From: an uncultured Dokdonia sp.
GTDB taxonomy: Bacteria; Bacteroidota; Bacteroidia; Flavobacteriales; Flavobacteriaceae
Reading direction: 5' to 3'
Assembly (NCBI GenBank): GCA_947503305.1
Contig: CANNDF010000005.1
Coordinates: 248,001-312,000, forward strand
Length of the DNA: 64,000 bases
The translations under genes and the position numbers were made by a program. The notes beneath the pieces were generated by a model. The model did not search any database. It worked only from the letters and a program-made list of their open reading frames with translations, and was not told the DNA's origin. This document shows positions 44,548 to 52,710 of this stretch, piece by piece. Within the stretch, counting starts at the first letter, position 1. Every line of letters starts with the position of its first letter.

Positions 44548-45057
44548 ATGAAGAATCTAGTAAAAACTGCAATTACTGTCATAACAGTATTTATTTTTTC
44601 TGAGCATGTACGCTCACAAGCACAAACTTCAGATATATCGCAAACAATAGAGGTCAATATTTCAGCAGACAAAGTCTGGGGGGAGATTCGAAAAATGGAC
44701 AATATTGATAAAGTATCTTCTTATGTGGCCACATTAACTTGGAAAGGCCCCAAAGGTGTTGGTGGAGAGCGCAAATGTACTGCCCCTGACGGAAAGGGAT
44801 ATTATGTAGAGAAGATTGAAATATTCAATGAAGATCAAAGATTTTATCAATGGCAGGTAAAAGAAGAGATTCCAGCAAAAAACGTTCATAACAGTTTCAA
44901 AGTTGTTGATTTAGGTTATAATAAATCCATGATAATCTTCCGGTCTAATTATGAATATGTTGAAAACCCAAATATGAATGCAGAGCAATTAAAAGGATTT
45001 ATCAGTTCTGCAACTGCCGAAATTGTAGCCAATTATGCAAAGCTAGCAAGCAAGTAA
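44548..45057 (+). CDS. Secreted SRPBCC-family protein
   Basis: From the ATG at 44548, which gives a signal peptide (cleavage near VRSQA), the protein has about 169 residues and a START-like fold: ISQTIEVNISADKVWGEIRKMDNIDKVSSYVATLTWKGPKGVGGERKC, ending in a long helix. Proteins of this class bind hydrophobic ligands. Only a short gap separates it from a second SRPBCC gene, so the two are probably cotranscribed. Confidence 0.75.
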   Translation: MKNLVKTAITVITVFIFSEHVRSQAQTSDISQTIEVNISADKVWGEIRKMDNIDKVSSYVATLTWKGPKGVGGERKCTAPDGKGYYVEKIEIFNEDQRFYQWQVKEEIPAKNVHNSFKVVDLGYNKSMIIFRSNYEYVENPNMNAEQLKGFISSATAEIVANYAKLASK

Positions 45058-45116
45058 CTAAATTAATTAACAATAGGCTTTTCAGAGTTAATCTGCATAG
45101 CTCAATACCATAAATT

Positions 45117-45620
45117 ATGGCACATACATCAGTACAAGTAAATGAATCAATTTTTATTAATACTTCGGTAGGTGAACTTTGGAAAATCACTGCGCTTCAA
45201 TTCGATAAAATCGGTTTGTGGAGTTCAGGTGTAAAAGACTCTAAAGGACATGGCAAAGGATTTAATGGCTCAGTTTGCAGAGAAAGACAATGTGTTCCTA
45301 CTTACAAAGGCTTTAAGGAAACTACAGAGAGAATTATAGACTATCAACCCGAACTTAAAAAGTTTACATATCAAATTGTAGCGGGCTTACCCAAAATGGT
45401 AGTTTATGCCACAAATACTTGGTCCCATGTGCAAGAAAAAAAGGGCACAAGGATTTCTATGAAGATTCATATGGAATTAAAAGGACTTATGGGAAAAATA
45501 ATGAAAGGACCTTTAAAGAAAAAAATGTCAAAGATTCTAAAAGAAAACCTTGAAGAATTAAAAGTATATGCAGAGACAAATAAGGTCCATGAACGCAAAC
45601 AAAAATTGATTCTAAAATGA
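45117..45620 (+). CDS. SRPBCC-family protein
   Basis: The 167-residue protein resembles the preceding SRPBCC protein in layout but lacks a signal peptide: SVQVNESIFINTSVGELWKITALQFDKIGLWSSGVKDSKGHG, ending with a lysine-rich amphipathic helix (KGPLKKKMSKILKENLEELKVYAE). It is likely cytoplasmic. It is followed after 7 bp by a methyltransferase gene, suggesting one operon. The ligand is unknown. Confidence 0.7.
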   Translation: MAHTSVQVNESIFINTSVGELWKITALQFDKIGLWSSGVKDSKGHGKGFNGSVCRERQCVPTYKGFKETTERIIDYQPELKKFTYQIVAGLPKMVVYATNTWSHVQEKKGTRISMKIHMELKGLMGKIMKGPLKKKMSKILKENLEELKVYAETNKVHERKQKLILK

Positions 45621-45627
45621 AAGAAAG

Positions 45628-46200
45628 ATGGTGAAAAACAACATTAGCAGTGAAGAATTGGATGCATTTCTCGGCCCTGCCAAAACAGACGGATTACTTG
45701 CTCTAAATGAAATATCATTATCTAAAGATGCTGTAATTCTTGATGTAGGTACCGGAGTGGGCGTCTCTGCAATATTTCTTGCATTGAATGGTTTTAAGGT
45801 GATAACCGGTGAGCCAGAAACAGATAATTCTGTATATGCAAAAATGGATTGGGAGTCAAACGCTAAAAGATTTGGAGTTATTGAATCTATTAATTTTCAA
45901 GCATTTAATGCAACACAAATGCCTTTTCAAAATAACTCTTTTGATGCTGTAGTATTCTTTGGTTCTTTACATCATATCGACGAAAAAATGCGCAAATATT
46001 CTATTGAAGAAGGATTGAGAGTATGTAAAGAACGAGGTTCAATCCTATTTTTTGAACCAACTGCTGAAACCATCCTAAAAATTAGACATAAATTTCCAAA
46101 ACATCCATTAGCAGCAAATCCTAAAAACTATTTAAATACGGGAATCGATATAAAACATATTCAAGGAGAAATGATGGATGTATATATAGCTAAAACCTAA
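45628..46200 (+). CDS. SAM-dependent methyltransferase
   Basis: The 190-residue protein has the class I motif ILDVGTGVGVSAIFLALNGFKVITGEPE near the N-terminus, AFNATQMPFQNNSFDAVVFFGSLHHI as motif II-III, and EEGLRVCKERGSILFFEP. It lacks the extra substrate-binding parts of larger enzymes. It is 7 bp after the SRPBCC gene. The substrate could be a small molecule carried by the SRPBCC proteins, but this is speculation. Confidence 0.8.
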   Translation: MVKNNISSEELDAFLGPAKTDGLLALNEISLSKDAVILDVGTGVGVSAIFLALNGFKVITGEPETDNSVYAKMDWESNAKRFGVIESINFQAFNATQMPFQNNSFDAVVFFGSLHHIDEKMRKYSIEEGLRVCKERGSILFFEPTAETILKIRHKFPKHPLAANPKNYLNTGIDIKHIQGEMMDVYIAKT

Positions 46201-46670
46201 TCGCAATAGCCATTAAAAAAGATTGTGTATCGGTCAATCCAAAACTGAAAATAGTACGTTGAATTAATTGCTACATACACAAACCCATTATATACTATTC
46301 TAAAAAGGGTAATCATACGTATAGTATACTTCCCCCAATTGAAATAAAAAGCCAAGAATTTTCATTCTTAGCTTTTTATGGTCAAAGTGGCAAGATTAAA
46401 GTTACCATTGTAACTATTAAAATTTTAAAATTTTTATTGGTTAACCGAACTATAAACTCGGTTCCAAATGGCACAATCCAATGCAGGTTTTATGAATCTT
46501 TTGCATACCAAGTTCAAAGTAGTATTTGATAGCAAAAATTCTTAATTCATATAATCTTGCTATGGGCCCCATACGCATTTATACTCATATAGTGAATAGA
46601 TCCTTTATGGATATAAAGGGTTTGTTATCTTAGTTTTTTTATCTGAAATATAGTTAATAACTATATCCAA
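46201..46670. other. 470-bp intergenic region with a terminator
   Basis: No gene is recognised here. It contains a good terminator at 46346-46378, and at its right end a cassette-spacer-like sequence (ACTATATCCAATTGTTAGCTACAAT, about 46660-46684) just before a small gene. Confidence 0.4.
46346..46378 (+). terminator. Rho-independent terminator
   Basis: AAAAAGCCAAGAAT and ATTCTTAGCTTTTT form a stem with a four-base loop and one mismatch, with a T-run on the right and an A-run on the left, so it could work on both strands. It is about 145 bp after the methyltransferase gene. Confidence 0.65.
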
Positions 46671-46718
46671 TTGTTAGCTACAATTTGGATTAAAAAATCT
46701 ATTATAACTAATAAAAGA

Positions 46719-46892
46719 ATGATAACAACCTCAATTATTATAACAGTACTTGAGCTAATTATTATCGTTTTTGGAGTATCTTTTTATAGACATTTATCTG
46801 TGTTAAGAACGGAAGAATCTTTCAAAAAAGCTTCTGAAGATCATAAAGAAATGAAAGAAAAAATTCAAATTACTACAAAATATCAATATTGA
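46719..46892 (+). CDS. Small membrane protein of unknown function
   Basis: The 57-residue product starts at the ATG at 46719; the longer reading from a TTG at 46671 would begin inside a spacer-like sequence and is unlikely. It has one hydrophobic helix (SIIITVLELIIIVFGVSFY) and a charged C-terminal helix (EESFKKASEDHKEMKEKI). It lies between two cassette-type spacers. It is short, and coding is inferred from the plausible composition only. Confidence 0.45.
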   Translation: MITTSIIITVLELIIIVFGVSFYRHLSVLRTEESFKKASEDHKEMKEKIQITTKYQY

Positions 46893-46923
46893 ACTGTGAT
46901 AAAATCAAAAGACATAAATGATA

Positions 46924-46990
46924 AAACACAACACATAACTCCATGTAAATATGTATTTTACATTAAATGTTATAGACAACCTAAAGCAAT
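46924..46990 (+). repeat. Cassette-type spacer element B3 (short)
   Basis: The element begins AACACAACACATAACTCC 31 bp after a stop codon and ends AATGTTATAGACAACC just before the next start. A hairpin ATGTAAATATGTATTTTACAT lies in the middle, and CATAAC and GTTATAG pair imperfectly at the ends. It is one of the shortest members of the array. Confidence 0.4.
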
Positions 46991-46993
46991 CAA

Positions 46994-47473
46994 ATGAAAA
47001 CTGGAAAAAGAACATACAATTGGATTTTAATATTTTTTTTAGCACTTCAATTGCCAACAGGTGTTTATTCTCAAAATGAGAGTATTAAAGTTGAAATTCT
47101 GAAAAACGGAGAAATTATTAGAAAAGCCTTTTCTGATGGGAATATCGAAAAAATAAAATCTCTACATCATCCTGATGTAATTAAGGCATTGGGCTATAAT
47201 GACCTAAAGATTGGAAGAGATGAAGTTATTAAAGGAATTAAAGAAACATTAGAGAATTTCAATTTAGAATTCATTAAGAATGATGTTGAAAGTATTTTTG
47301 TAAATGATGATATTGCAATTGAACAAACCAAGTTTTCAATAAAAGGAACACCAAAAAATGGGGGTGGGTCTTTTGTATTTAATGGACGAACAATGGTTAC
47401 TTACATTAGGTATGATAAAAGTCCGACTGGTTGGGCAACTATACGCGAAATAATACAACCAGCAACTGAATAA
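46994..47473 (+). CDS. Secreted NTF2-like (SnoaL/DUF4440) protein
   Basis: The 159-residue protein has a signal peptide (about 1-26) and an NTF2-like domain: ILKNGEIIRKAFSDGNIEKIKSLHHPDVIKALGYND, then ETLENFNLEFIKNDVESIFVNDDIAIEQTKFSIKGT and TGWATIREIIQPA. This is the DUF4440/SnoaL pattern of small-molecule-binding or enzymatic cone folds. The reaction is not known. It is a single-gene unit between spacers. Confidence 0.7.
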   Translation: MKTGKRTYNWILIFFLALQLPTGVYSQNESIKVEILKNGEIIRKAFSDGNIEKIKSLHHPDVIKALGYNDLKIGRDEVIKGIKETLENFNLEFIKNDVESIFVNDDIAIEQTKFSIKGTPKNGGGSFVFNGRTMVTYIRYDKSPTGWATIREIIQPATE

Positions 47474-47504
47474 AATTCGGATTGAAAAATAAAAAAGGGA
47501 GTTT

Positions 47505-47562
47505 ACTACAATGTATAACCACATATTAACCCATGACTGACGGTTATAAACCATTGTACATA
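47505..47562 (+). repeat. Cassette-type spacer element B4 (short perfect ends)
   Basis: The 58-bp element has strong inverted ends: TACAATGTATAACC at the left and GGTTATAAACCATTGTA at the right. Its right end AAACCATTGTACATAA is identical over 16 bp to that before the AraC gene at 49.4 kb. It ends 11 bp before the next ATG. Confidence 0.6.
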
Positions 47563-47573
47563 AGTTAAAAAAC

Positions 47574-48035
47574 ATGGAACTAACCACCGAAATCAAAGAA
47601 TATATAAACAGAAGTGTTCTATGCTGGCTTGCAACTGTATCTACTGAAAACGTGCCGAATGTTTCCCCAAAAGAAATTTTTAACTATTATGAAACGGACA
47701 AAATAATTATTGCAAATATTGCTTCTCCCCAAACTGTTCGGAATATTCAGAAAAATGAAAATGTGTGTGTGAGCTTTATAGACATATTGGTACAGAAAGG
47801 ATTTCAAGTTAAAGGAGAGGCAAAAATTATTGGAAAAACAGATTCGGAATTCCTAGAAATGGAAAAAATATTGCTCAAAATGACTGGCGGAAAATTTCCT
47901 TTTTCAACGATAACTAAAATCACAGTAGAGCAAGCCAAGCCAATTATAGCACCAAAATATATTCTGTATCCAGAAACTACAGAGAAAGAACAAATCGAAA
48001 ACGCAAAAAATTTATATGGATTTAAAATCCGATAA
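47574..48035 (+). CDS. Pyridoxamine 5'-phosphate oxidase-like flavin-binding protein
   Basis: The 153-residue protein resembles the PPOX split-barrel family: EYINRSVLCWLATVSTENVPNVSPKEIFNYYETDKIIIANIASPQTVRNIQKNENVCVSFIDI. Members bind FMN or F420 and act as oxidoreductases. The gene is a single unit between two spacers, starting 11 bp after one and ending 9 bp before the next. The substrate is unknown. Confidence 0.8.
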   Translation: MELTTEIKEYINRSVLCWLATVSTENVPNVSPKEIFNYYETDKIIIANIASPQTVRNIQKNENVCVSFIDILVQKGFQVKGEAKIIGKTDSEFLEMEKILLKMTGGKFPFSTITKITVEQAKPIIAPKYILYPETTEKEQIENAKNLYGFKIR

Positions 48036-48044
48036 AAAGTCTAT

Positions 48045-48184
48045 TCACAACAATGTGTATGTTTTATAGTATTTAAACAATGTTTTGGGAATTTCTCCCA
48101 AAATCCCAGTGCGTTGGTCTCTTTTTGCTAACTTAGTTTCTAAAACACTACAGAACCATACACGAACACATTGTCTGTAATTTG
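48045..48184 (+). repeat. Cassette-type spacer element B5 with inner hairpin
   Basis: It begins CACAACAATGTGTATG 9 bp after a stop codon and ends CATACACGAACACATTGTC 4 bp before the next ATG; the two ends are imperfect inverted repeats. GTTTTATAGTATTTAAA pairs with the right arm, and TTTTGGGA/TCCCAAAA (48083-48103) form an inner hairpin. The right 60 bp is nearly identical to the element at 53264. Confidence 0.7.
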
Positions 48185-48188
48185 AGAA

Positions 48189-48605
48189 ATGAAAGAAACC
48201 ATTTCAAATAACAATAAATCATTGAATATTCTGAATAAATTAATTTTAAATGGATTCTATGATGGGAATATTAGTCCGAATAGAATAGAATTTGAACGGA
48301 AAAAGTTTCCTCCTTTTTTTTCTGTAAGTAATCACAGGATAATCGGAACTCTGAACAGTGAAAACAAATATGAATTAGGATTTGAATTTAAATTTCCGTT
48401 GAATATAGCTGTAAAAATTGCAATCGGAATCGGAATTATTTTCTCTATAATTTCTATAGCTTATAGAAATTGGTTTTTACCTATTCCATTTTTCATTATA
48501 CCGTTTCTGATTACATTTATAGACTTTGAATTAAAAAAGAAAAAGGAAATAAGTCTTTTAACTTCAAAGTTTTTGGAATTATACAAATCGGAATATGAAA
48601 CTTAA
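48189..48605 (+). CDS. Small membrane protein of unknown function
   Basis: The 138-residue product has a polar N-terminal half (GFYDGNISPNRIEFERKKFPPFFSV) and two closely spaced membrane helices (IAVKIAIGIGIIFSIISIAY, WFLPIPFFIIPFLITFIDF), with a lysine-rich cytoplasmic tail. No family is recognised. It starts 4 bp after a spacer element and is a single-gene unit. Confidence 0.5.
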   Translation: MKETISNNNKSLNILNKLILNGFYDGNISPNRIEFERKKFPPFFSVSNHRIIGTLNSENKYELGFEFKFPLNIAVKIAIGIGIIFSIISIAYRNWFLPIPFFIIPFLITFIDFELKKKKEISLLTSKFLELYKSEYET

Positions 48606-48616
48606 TAAAAACCTAC

Positions 48617-48752
48617 GCACTACAATACATAACCGCAATTACTGCGGATTCGACTATGTTCAAATCTACTTGAAATTACTAAGCCTGGGCTAAACCTAAA
48701 ATTAACGCATATAAACCCGTAACTGACTGTTATACGAGAACGTTGGCAATAA
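48617..48752 (+). repeat. Cassette-type spacer element B6
   Basis: It begins CGCACTACAATACATAACCG 11 bp after a stop codon and ends TGTTATACGAGAACGTTGGC 3 bp before the next ATG. Its left half is clearly related to the element at 51831 (shared CATAACCGCAATTAC and spaced matches through the arm). CATAACCG-CAATTAC and GTAACTGACTGTTAT pair as inverted ends. Confidence 0.65.
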
Positions 48753-48755
48753 TTT

Positions 48756-49208
48756 ATGAAAGACACAATCCTTTTAGGCAGATACAAGTTTTTATGGAAA
48801 GAAAGAAATGAAAATGTTATCATTGCTGAAATTAGACATTATTTAGAAAATGAACATGGCGGAGTTTTGGAAACACCTATTGGGAATTTGATTTGTTATA
48901 AAGAGGACAGACCTATCTTTTGGAGAATTAAAATAATATTACGAGAAGATATTAAGTACAGTCAAACTCAAAATCGGGTTTTTATACTTACCAAATCAAC
49001 TTATAGACGGAAACTGAATTATTATTTTGACAAGCTGAAAGATTATGCCAATCCAAGGTTTAGAGCAGAAAAAGAACTTGATAATGAAATAAAAAAATAT
49101 CTGTTAGAAAACAATTTGATTAGCAAACCATTCTCAATTTCTCGTTCAATCGAAAAATCTGAAAACTTTGTATTTATTGGAGAAATAGAAGAATTTGATT
49201 CAACATAA
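48756..49208 (+). CDS. Protein of unknown function
   Basis: The 150-residue cytoplasmic protein has no recognised family. It is rich in charged residues: LLGRYKFLWKERNENVIIAEIRHYLENEHGG near the start, LTKSTYRRKLNYYFDKLKDYANPRFRAEKELDNEI in the middle, and ends FVFIGEIEEFDST. It starts 3 bp after a spacer element. As a single-gene unit with codons like its neighbours, it is most probably a real gene. Confidence 0.5.
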   Translation: MKDTILLGRYKFLWKERNENVIIAEIRHYLENEHGGVLETPIGNLICYKEDRPIFWRIKIILREDIKYSQTQNRVFILTKSTYRRKLNYYFDKLKDYANPRFRAEKELDNEIKKYLLENNLISKPFSISRSIEKSENFVFIGEIEEFDST

Positions 49209-49420
49209 ACAATGTCGTTTTTACATTATGCTAAAATGGAGTTAATTGATTGTACATCATGTTATGACTTAGGACATTTAAAAAAAATTAAGATATCCAA
49301 TGAACTTGGTGGAGATTTCAATTTTTATGAATTGTATAGTAGGTTTTAATTCCCTTTGTACTTGTTAAATTAGTTATTTAATACATGTAACTAATCGTAT
49401 ACAAACCATTGTACATAATG
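49209..49420 (+). repeat. Spacer region before the AraC gene, right end conserved
   Basis: The 225-bp gap ends with AAACCATTGTACATAA, identical to the end of element B4. A hairpin TTAGTTA/TAACTAA (49370-49394) lies 10 bp upstream. The left part contains CAATGTCGTTTTT and possibly the debris of a small gene. It is not one clean element. Confidence 0.4.
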
Positions 49421-49433
49421 CAAAAAAATTGCA

Positions 49434-50246
49434 GTGACTGAACTGAAAAACATAAGAGACTATTACAAACCAATTCAACCAGCTGTTTCGGTTAACGATA
49501 ACGAAATAAGCTATCAAGAAATCCTGCCAAATAAAGAAATTGAAAACTATATTTACTGTTTTTGGCAACTTAAAACACAAAACCCATTACACCAAGATTA
49601 CAATTACAGAGTGGTATCTGATGGCTGTATTGATATTTTTTTTGACCATAAACAACCGAATGAGAACTTTGTAATGGGATTTTGCAGAAAGTACACTCGA
49701 TTCCCGATTGGAAAAGAATTTGACTATATCGGAATTCGGTTTTTACCTTCTGCATTTCCAATCTTATTTAATATCGATGCCAAAACTTTGAGTAATCAAT
49801 CTCAAGAACTAAACAACGTTTTACCAAGTTTTTCCGAGTGGATTAATTCAGTAATCAAACCTTCAGATTCCTTTAATACGATTACAAAAACTCTGGACAA
49901 GAAAATAATCGAATTTTCAAAAAATCAGAATATTCGTCACGACCACCGTTTTTTAGAAGCTCTAAATCTAATATTCCAAAAAAACGGATATTTGGATACT
50001 GAAAAAGACCTTGCAATAGGATTAAGTCCAAGACAACTTCGCAGAATTTTCAACTTTTATATAGGTACAACAGCAAAATCGTTTAGTAATGTAGTACGTT
50101 TTCAGCATATTTTAAATGCAAAACCTTCAAAACAAAGTCTAAAAGAAAGCAAACTGTACTTTGATGTTGGATTTTTTGATCAAGCTCATTTTATTAAAAA
50201 TTTCAAAACATATTACGGGGTAACGCCTTCAGAAGCCTTCCATTAA
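49434..50246 (+). CDS. AraC-family transcriptional regulator
   Basis: The 270-residue protein has a DUF6597-like N-terminal segment (ILPNKEIENYIYCFWQLKTQNPLHQDYNYRVVSDGCIDIFF) and a C-terminal AraC HTH (DLAIGLSPRQLRRIFNFYIGTTAKSFSNVVRFQHIL to FDVGFFDQAHFIKNFKTYYGVTPSEAF). The start is a GTG 13 bp after the conserved spacer end; no ATG is available upstream. The following VOC gene, about 70 bp downstream, may be its target. Confidence 0.8.
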   Translation: MTELKNIRDYYKPIQPAVSVNDNEISYQEILPNKEIENYIYCFWQLKTQNPLHQDYNYRVVSDGCIDIFFDHKQPNENFVMGFCRKYTRFPIGKEFDYIGIRFLPSAFPILFNIDAKTLSNQSQELNNVLPSFSEWINSVIKPSDSFNTITKTLDKKIIEFSKNQNIRHDHRFLEALNLIFQKNGYLDTEKDLAIGLSPRQLRRIFNFYIGTTAKSFSNVVRFQHILNAKPSKQSLKESKLYFDVGFFDQAHFIKNFKTYYGVTPSEAFH

Positions 50247-50314
50247 GTTTGTCCGATTTTTACAATGCCTCGGTTTCTTGTCAATCTAAATTTGTAACAA
50301 CAAATACATTGACA

Positions 50315-50764
50315 ATGAAAGTATTATTAGTAACCGCATTTGTTCTAACAATAGGTTGGACTACTGCGCAAACAACAAACAAAATGAAACTTAACGCAGG
50401 AATAATTACCGAAAAATTACAAGAAACTAAGAAATTCTATAGAGAAGTTCTGGACTTTGAAGTACGTTTTGAAAACGAATTTTATCTATTACTTCATACG
50501 CATAACAATTCGGCTGAAATCAGTTTTCTACAACCGAATCACCCAAGCCAAAAACCTATTTTTCAGCCAGCATTTAATGGAAAAGGAGTTTATTTAACTA
50601 TTGAAGTTGAGAATGTAGATGAAGTTTATAAACAGCTAAAAGGCAAAAATATTCCAATCGAAATTGAAATCCGAGATGAACCTTGGGGCGACAGACATTT
50701 TGCAATCAAAGATCCAAATGGAATTGGAATTGACATAGTGACTTATACAAAACCCGAAGAATAA
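50315..50764 (+). CDS. Secreted VOC-family protein
   Basis: Starting at the ATG at 50315 gives a signal peptide (cleavage near TTAQ) and 149 residues. The VOC pattern is LNAGIITEKLQETKKFYREVLDFEVRFENEFYLLLHTH and KGVYLTIEVENVDEVYKQL with FAIKDPNGIGIDIV. Secretion is unusual for VOC proteins. It is cotranscribed or within the same unit as the AraC gene, since no spacer separates them, and is followed by a spacer 3 bp after its stop. Confidence 0.7.
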   Translation: MKVLLVTAFVLTIGWTTAQTTNKMKLNAGIITEKLQETKKFYREVLDFEVRFENEFYLLLHTHNNSAEISFLQPNHPSQKPIFQPAFNGKGVYLTIEVENVDEVYKQLKGKNIPIEIEIRDEPWGDRHFAIKDPNGIGIDIVTYTKPEE

Positions 50765-50767
50765 AGC

Positions 50768-50905
50768 ACTATGTACAATTGTGTATAAGCAACAACGATT
50801 TACGTGTAAACTTGAACCGTTTTTTTATTTAAATTAAAGTATCTTGTAAGCTGACATGCAGTAAATTATTACTATATACTGCTCATATACAAAATGTTGC
50901 ATATA
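50768..50905 (+). repeat. Cassette-type spacer element B7
   Basis: It begins CTATGTACAATTGTGTATAAGC 3 bp after a stop codon; the right end contains CATATACAAAATGTTGC. TTGTGTATAAGC and GCTCATATACAAA pair as inverted arms. The following start is 26 bp away. The element is less conserved than B5, B6 and B8. Confidence 0.45.
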
Positions 50906-50930
50906 ATTGGACCCTAAGCTTTAAAACAAA

Positions 50931-51827
50931 ATGATTTTACCAAAAAATGACTTTCTAAAAGCAAGAGATTTTATATTGACAAATGCAAGAATGATTGAAA
51001 GACGTTTATTCGAATTTTACTTTGCAAATGGAGATATGAATGGTGTTTATCACGCGGTATATGCTTATCGAAATTCTGATGGTGGATTTGGACACGGAAT
51101 GGAACCAGATACAGCATCACCAGAGAGTCAACCTCTCTTTAGCATTATGGCTCTTGAAACTCTTGATGAAGTGGGGTATCTGACTAAAGAAATCATTCTA
51201 AATGATTTTATGCCTTATTTTGAAAGCATAACAACAGAAAAAGGTGGAATTCCGTGGATGTTTAAACCTAAAAGTACCTATCCCTGTGAAGAACATTTTA
51301 AAACAGTTAAAGAATGGAGTGCCTTAAGCACTACTGCACCACTACTTGGCATTTTGGAAAAATATGAGATTGATATCCCTTGGATGAAAAAAGCAGAACA
51401 GTTTGTTTGGAGTGAATTTGAGAGAATAAAAGATAAACATGTTTTTTGCTATTTATGTGTCCCAAGATGGTTAACCTTTTTAAAGTATACTAAAAGTCAG
51501 GATAAAGCAAAAAAAACAATCAATGACTTAAAAAACTGGATATCAAATAACGGAATAATTTGCGAAGATAAATCTGATGAAGGTTGGGGACTTTATGGAA
51601 AACCGCATAGTTTAAATTATGCAACATCTTCTCAAAGTATTCTATTCTCGTTATTTGCTAAAGAGACCATTAAATCTGACTTGAAAGAATTAATAAAAAG
51701 GCAGAAAAATGATGGACGTTGGGATACTTGGTATGGTATCAGTGAGGGAACAAAATTAGAGTGGGCTGGTATTCAAACATTATGGGTTTTGAAGGTGTTG
51801 AAAAACTATGGTAGGATTGAAAAATAA
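50931..51827 (+). CDS. Prenyltransferase/squalene-cyclase-repeat-like protein
   Basis: The 298-residue protein has QW-like repeat features of the terpene cyclase/prenyltransferase toroid: NSDGGFGHGMEPDTASPESQP near residue 40 and GRWDTWYGISEGTKLEWAGIQTLWVLKVLKNYG at the end. The DxDD motif of squalene-hopene cyclases is absent and the protein is half their length, so it is likely a related non-cyclase helical toroid. It is a single-gene unit, ending 3 bp before a spacer. Confidence 0.6.
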   Translation: MILPKNDFLKARDFILTNARMIERRLFEFYFANGDMNGVYHAVYAYRNSDGGFGHGMEPDTASPESQPLFSIMALETLDEVGYLTKEIILNDFMPYFESITTEKGGIPWMFKPKSTYPCEEHFKTVKEWSALSTTAPLLGILEKYEIDIPWMKKAEQFVWSEFERIKDKHVFCYLCVPRWLTFLKYTKSQDKAKKTINDLKNWISNNGIICEDKSDEGWGLYGKPHSLNYATSSQSILFSLFAKETIKSDLKELIKRQKNDGRWDTWYGISEGTKLEWAGIQTLWVLKVLKNYGRIEK

Positions 51828-51830
51828 AAA

Positions 51831-51970
51831 CCTATACACAATAACGCATAACCGCAATTACGGTAGATTAGATTACGTACGAATCCACTCGGAATTGCTA
51901 AAGTCTCTGCCAAACCGAAAATAATTAACTTTAAATTCGTAATTGACGGTTATATGAGACCGTTGTGAAT
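51831..51970 (+). repeat. Cassette-type spacer element B8
   Basis: The element begins CCTATACACAATAACGC 3 bp after a stop codon and ends GGTTATATGAGACCGTTGTG. Its arms pair as CATAACCGCAATTACG against CGTAATTGACGGTTATAT. It is clearly a relative of element B6 over its whole length. A possible GTG start lies inside its right end. Confidence 0.7.
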
Positions 51971-51982
51971 AATTACTTACTA

Positions 51983-52510
51983 ATGTGGGAATGGAATTAC
52001 ATATATGGAGCAATCTTAATTAAGGATTTTAATAAAACCTTTGAGGTTATTGAATCGCTTAAAAAAGACAAGAAATATCCTTTCATTAATACCAATATGT
52101 TCAACTTCGGTGAAACTGAAATTCCATATTGTTATGATGATTTGATTTTAACATTCGGAGCTACTTATAAAAATTTCGGATATGATAAATCGGAATGGAA
52201 AATATTTATTTTAAAAATTGAGCATATATTAAGAAGAATAGGTTTTCAAAGTGCTCAATTTCATGCTTCAGGTGTCTTTGATGACGTAACATTATATTGG
52301 CATAATATAAGCGATGCGAGTAATGAAATAAATGAAAATTATCATACGAGCGAATATGACTTAATAAAGACCAATGAATGGTATTTTGGTTATGGCGAAA
52401 GAAATTTACATTTCCCACGATTGAAAACAAAGGATTATCTAAAACTTGATTTGGTTTACCCTATTGATTATAAAAAAGATATTATAAGAGAATTTGAAGA
52501 CCGAATATAA
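51983..52510 (+). CDS. Protein of unknown function
   Basis: Reading from the ATG at 51983, the protein has 175 residues. A GTG at 51965 lies inside the spacer end and is less likely. No family is recognised. Features are WEWNYIYGAILIKDFNKTFEVIESLKKDKKYPF, ILKIEHILRRIGFQSAQFHASGVFDDVTLYWHN and a C-terminal LVYPIDYKKDIIREFEDR. It is probably cytoplasmic. It is a single-gene unit between two spacers. Confidence 0.5.
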   Translation: MWEWNYIYGAILIKDFNKTFEVIESLKKDKKYPFINTNMFNFGETEIPYCYDDLILTFGATYKNFGYDKSEWKIFILKIEHILRRIGFQSAQFHASGVFDDVTLYWHNISDASNEINENYHTSEYDLIKTNEWYFGYGERNLHFPRLKTKDYLKLDLVYPIDYKKDIIREFEDRI

Positions 52511-52513
52511 CTA

Positions 52514-52645
52514 TGCACAACAATGTGTATAGTCAATTGCTAGTTTGTGCGTACTCGGAAAATCCTACGGATTTTCCTCTGGTTCGTTTTCTTTTATTAA
52601 TTTAGACCTAGACAAAGCAACTGAACCATACACGCGTACGTAGGC
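52514..52645 (+). repeat. Cassette-type spacer element B9 with inner hairpin
   Basis: It begins GCACAACAATGTGTATAG 4 bp after a stop codon; the right arm is CTGAACCATACACGCGTACG. GTGTATAGTCAATTGC pairs with GCAACTGAACCATACAC. The inner hairpin GGAAAATCC/GGATTTTCC (52557-52577) is homologous to that in B1. The left end is identical to B5 over 15 bp. Confidence 0.65.
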
Positions 52646-52710
52646 TTTAATTGAATGAAATTTCTTTCTTATATGATTTTAATAGAAGCCAAAATTTAAA
52701 TATTAAAAAT

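Noticed and set aside
49213-49349. Small gene in the gap before the AraC gene at 49.4 kb
   Set aside because: Parts of the sequence look coding (MELIDCTS, ELGGDFNFYELYSRF) but I could not confirm one continuous frame, so it is treated as debris within the spacer.
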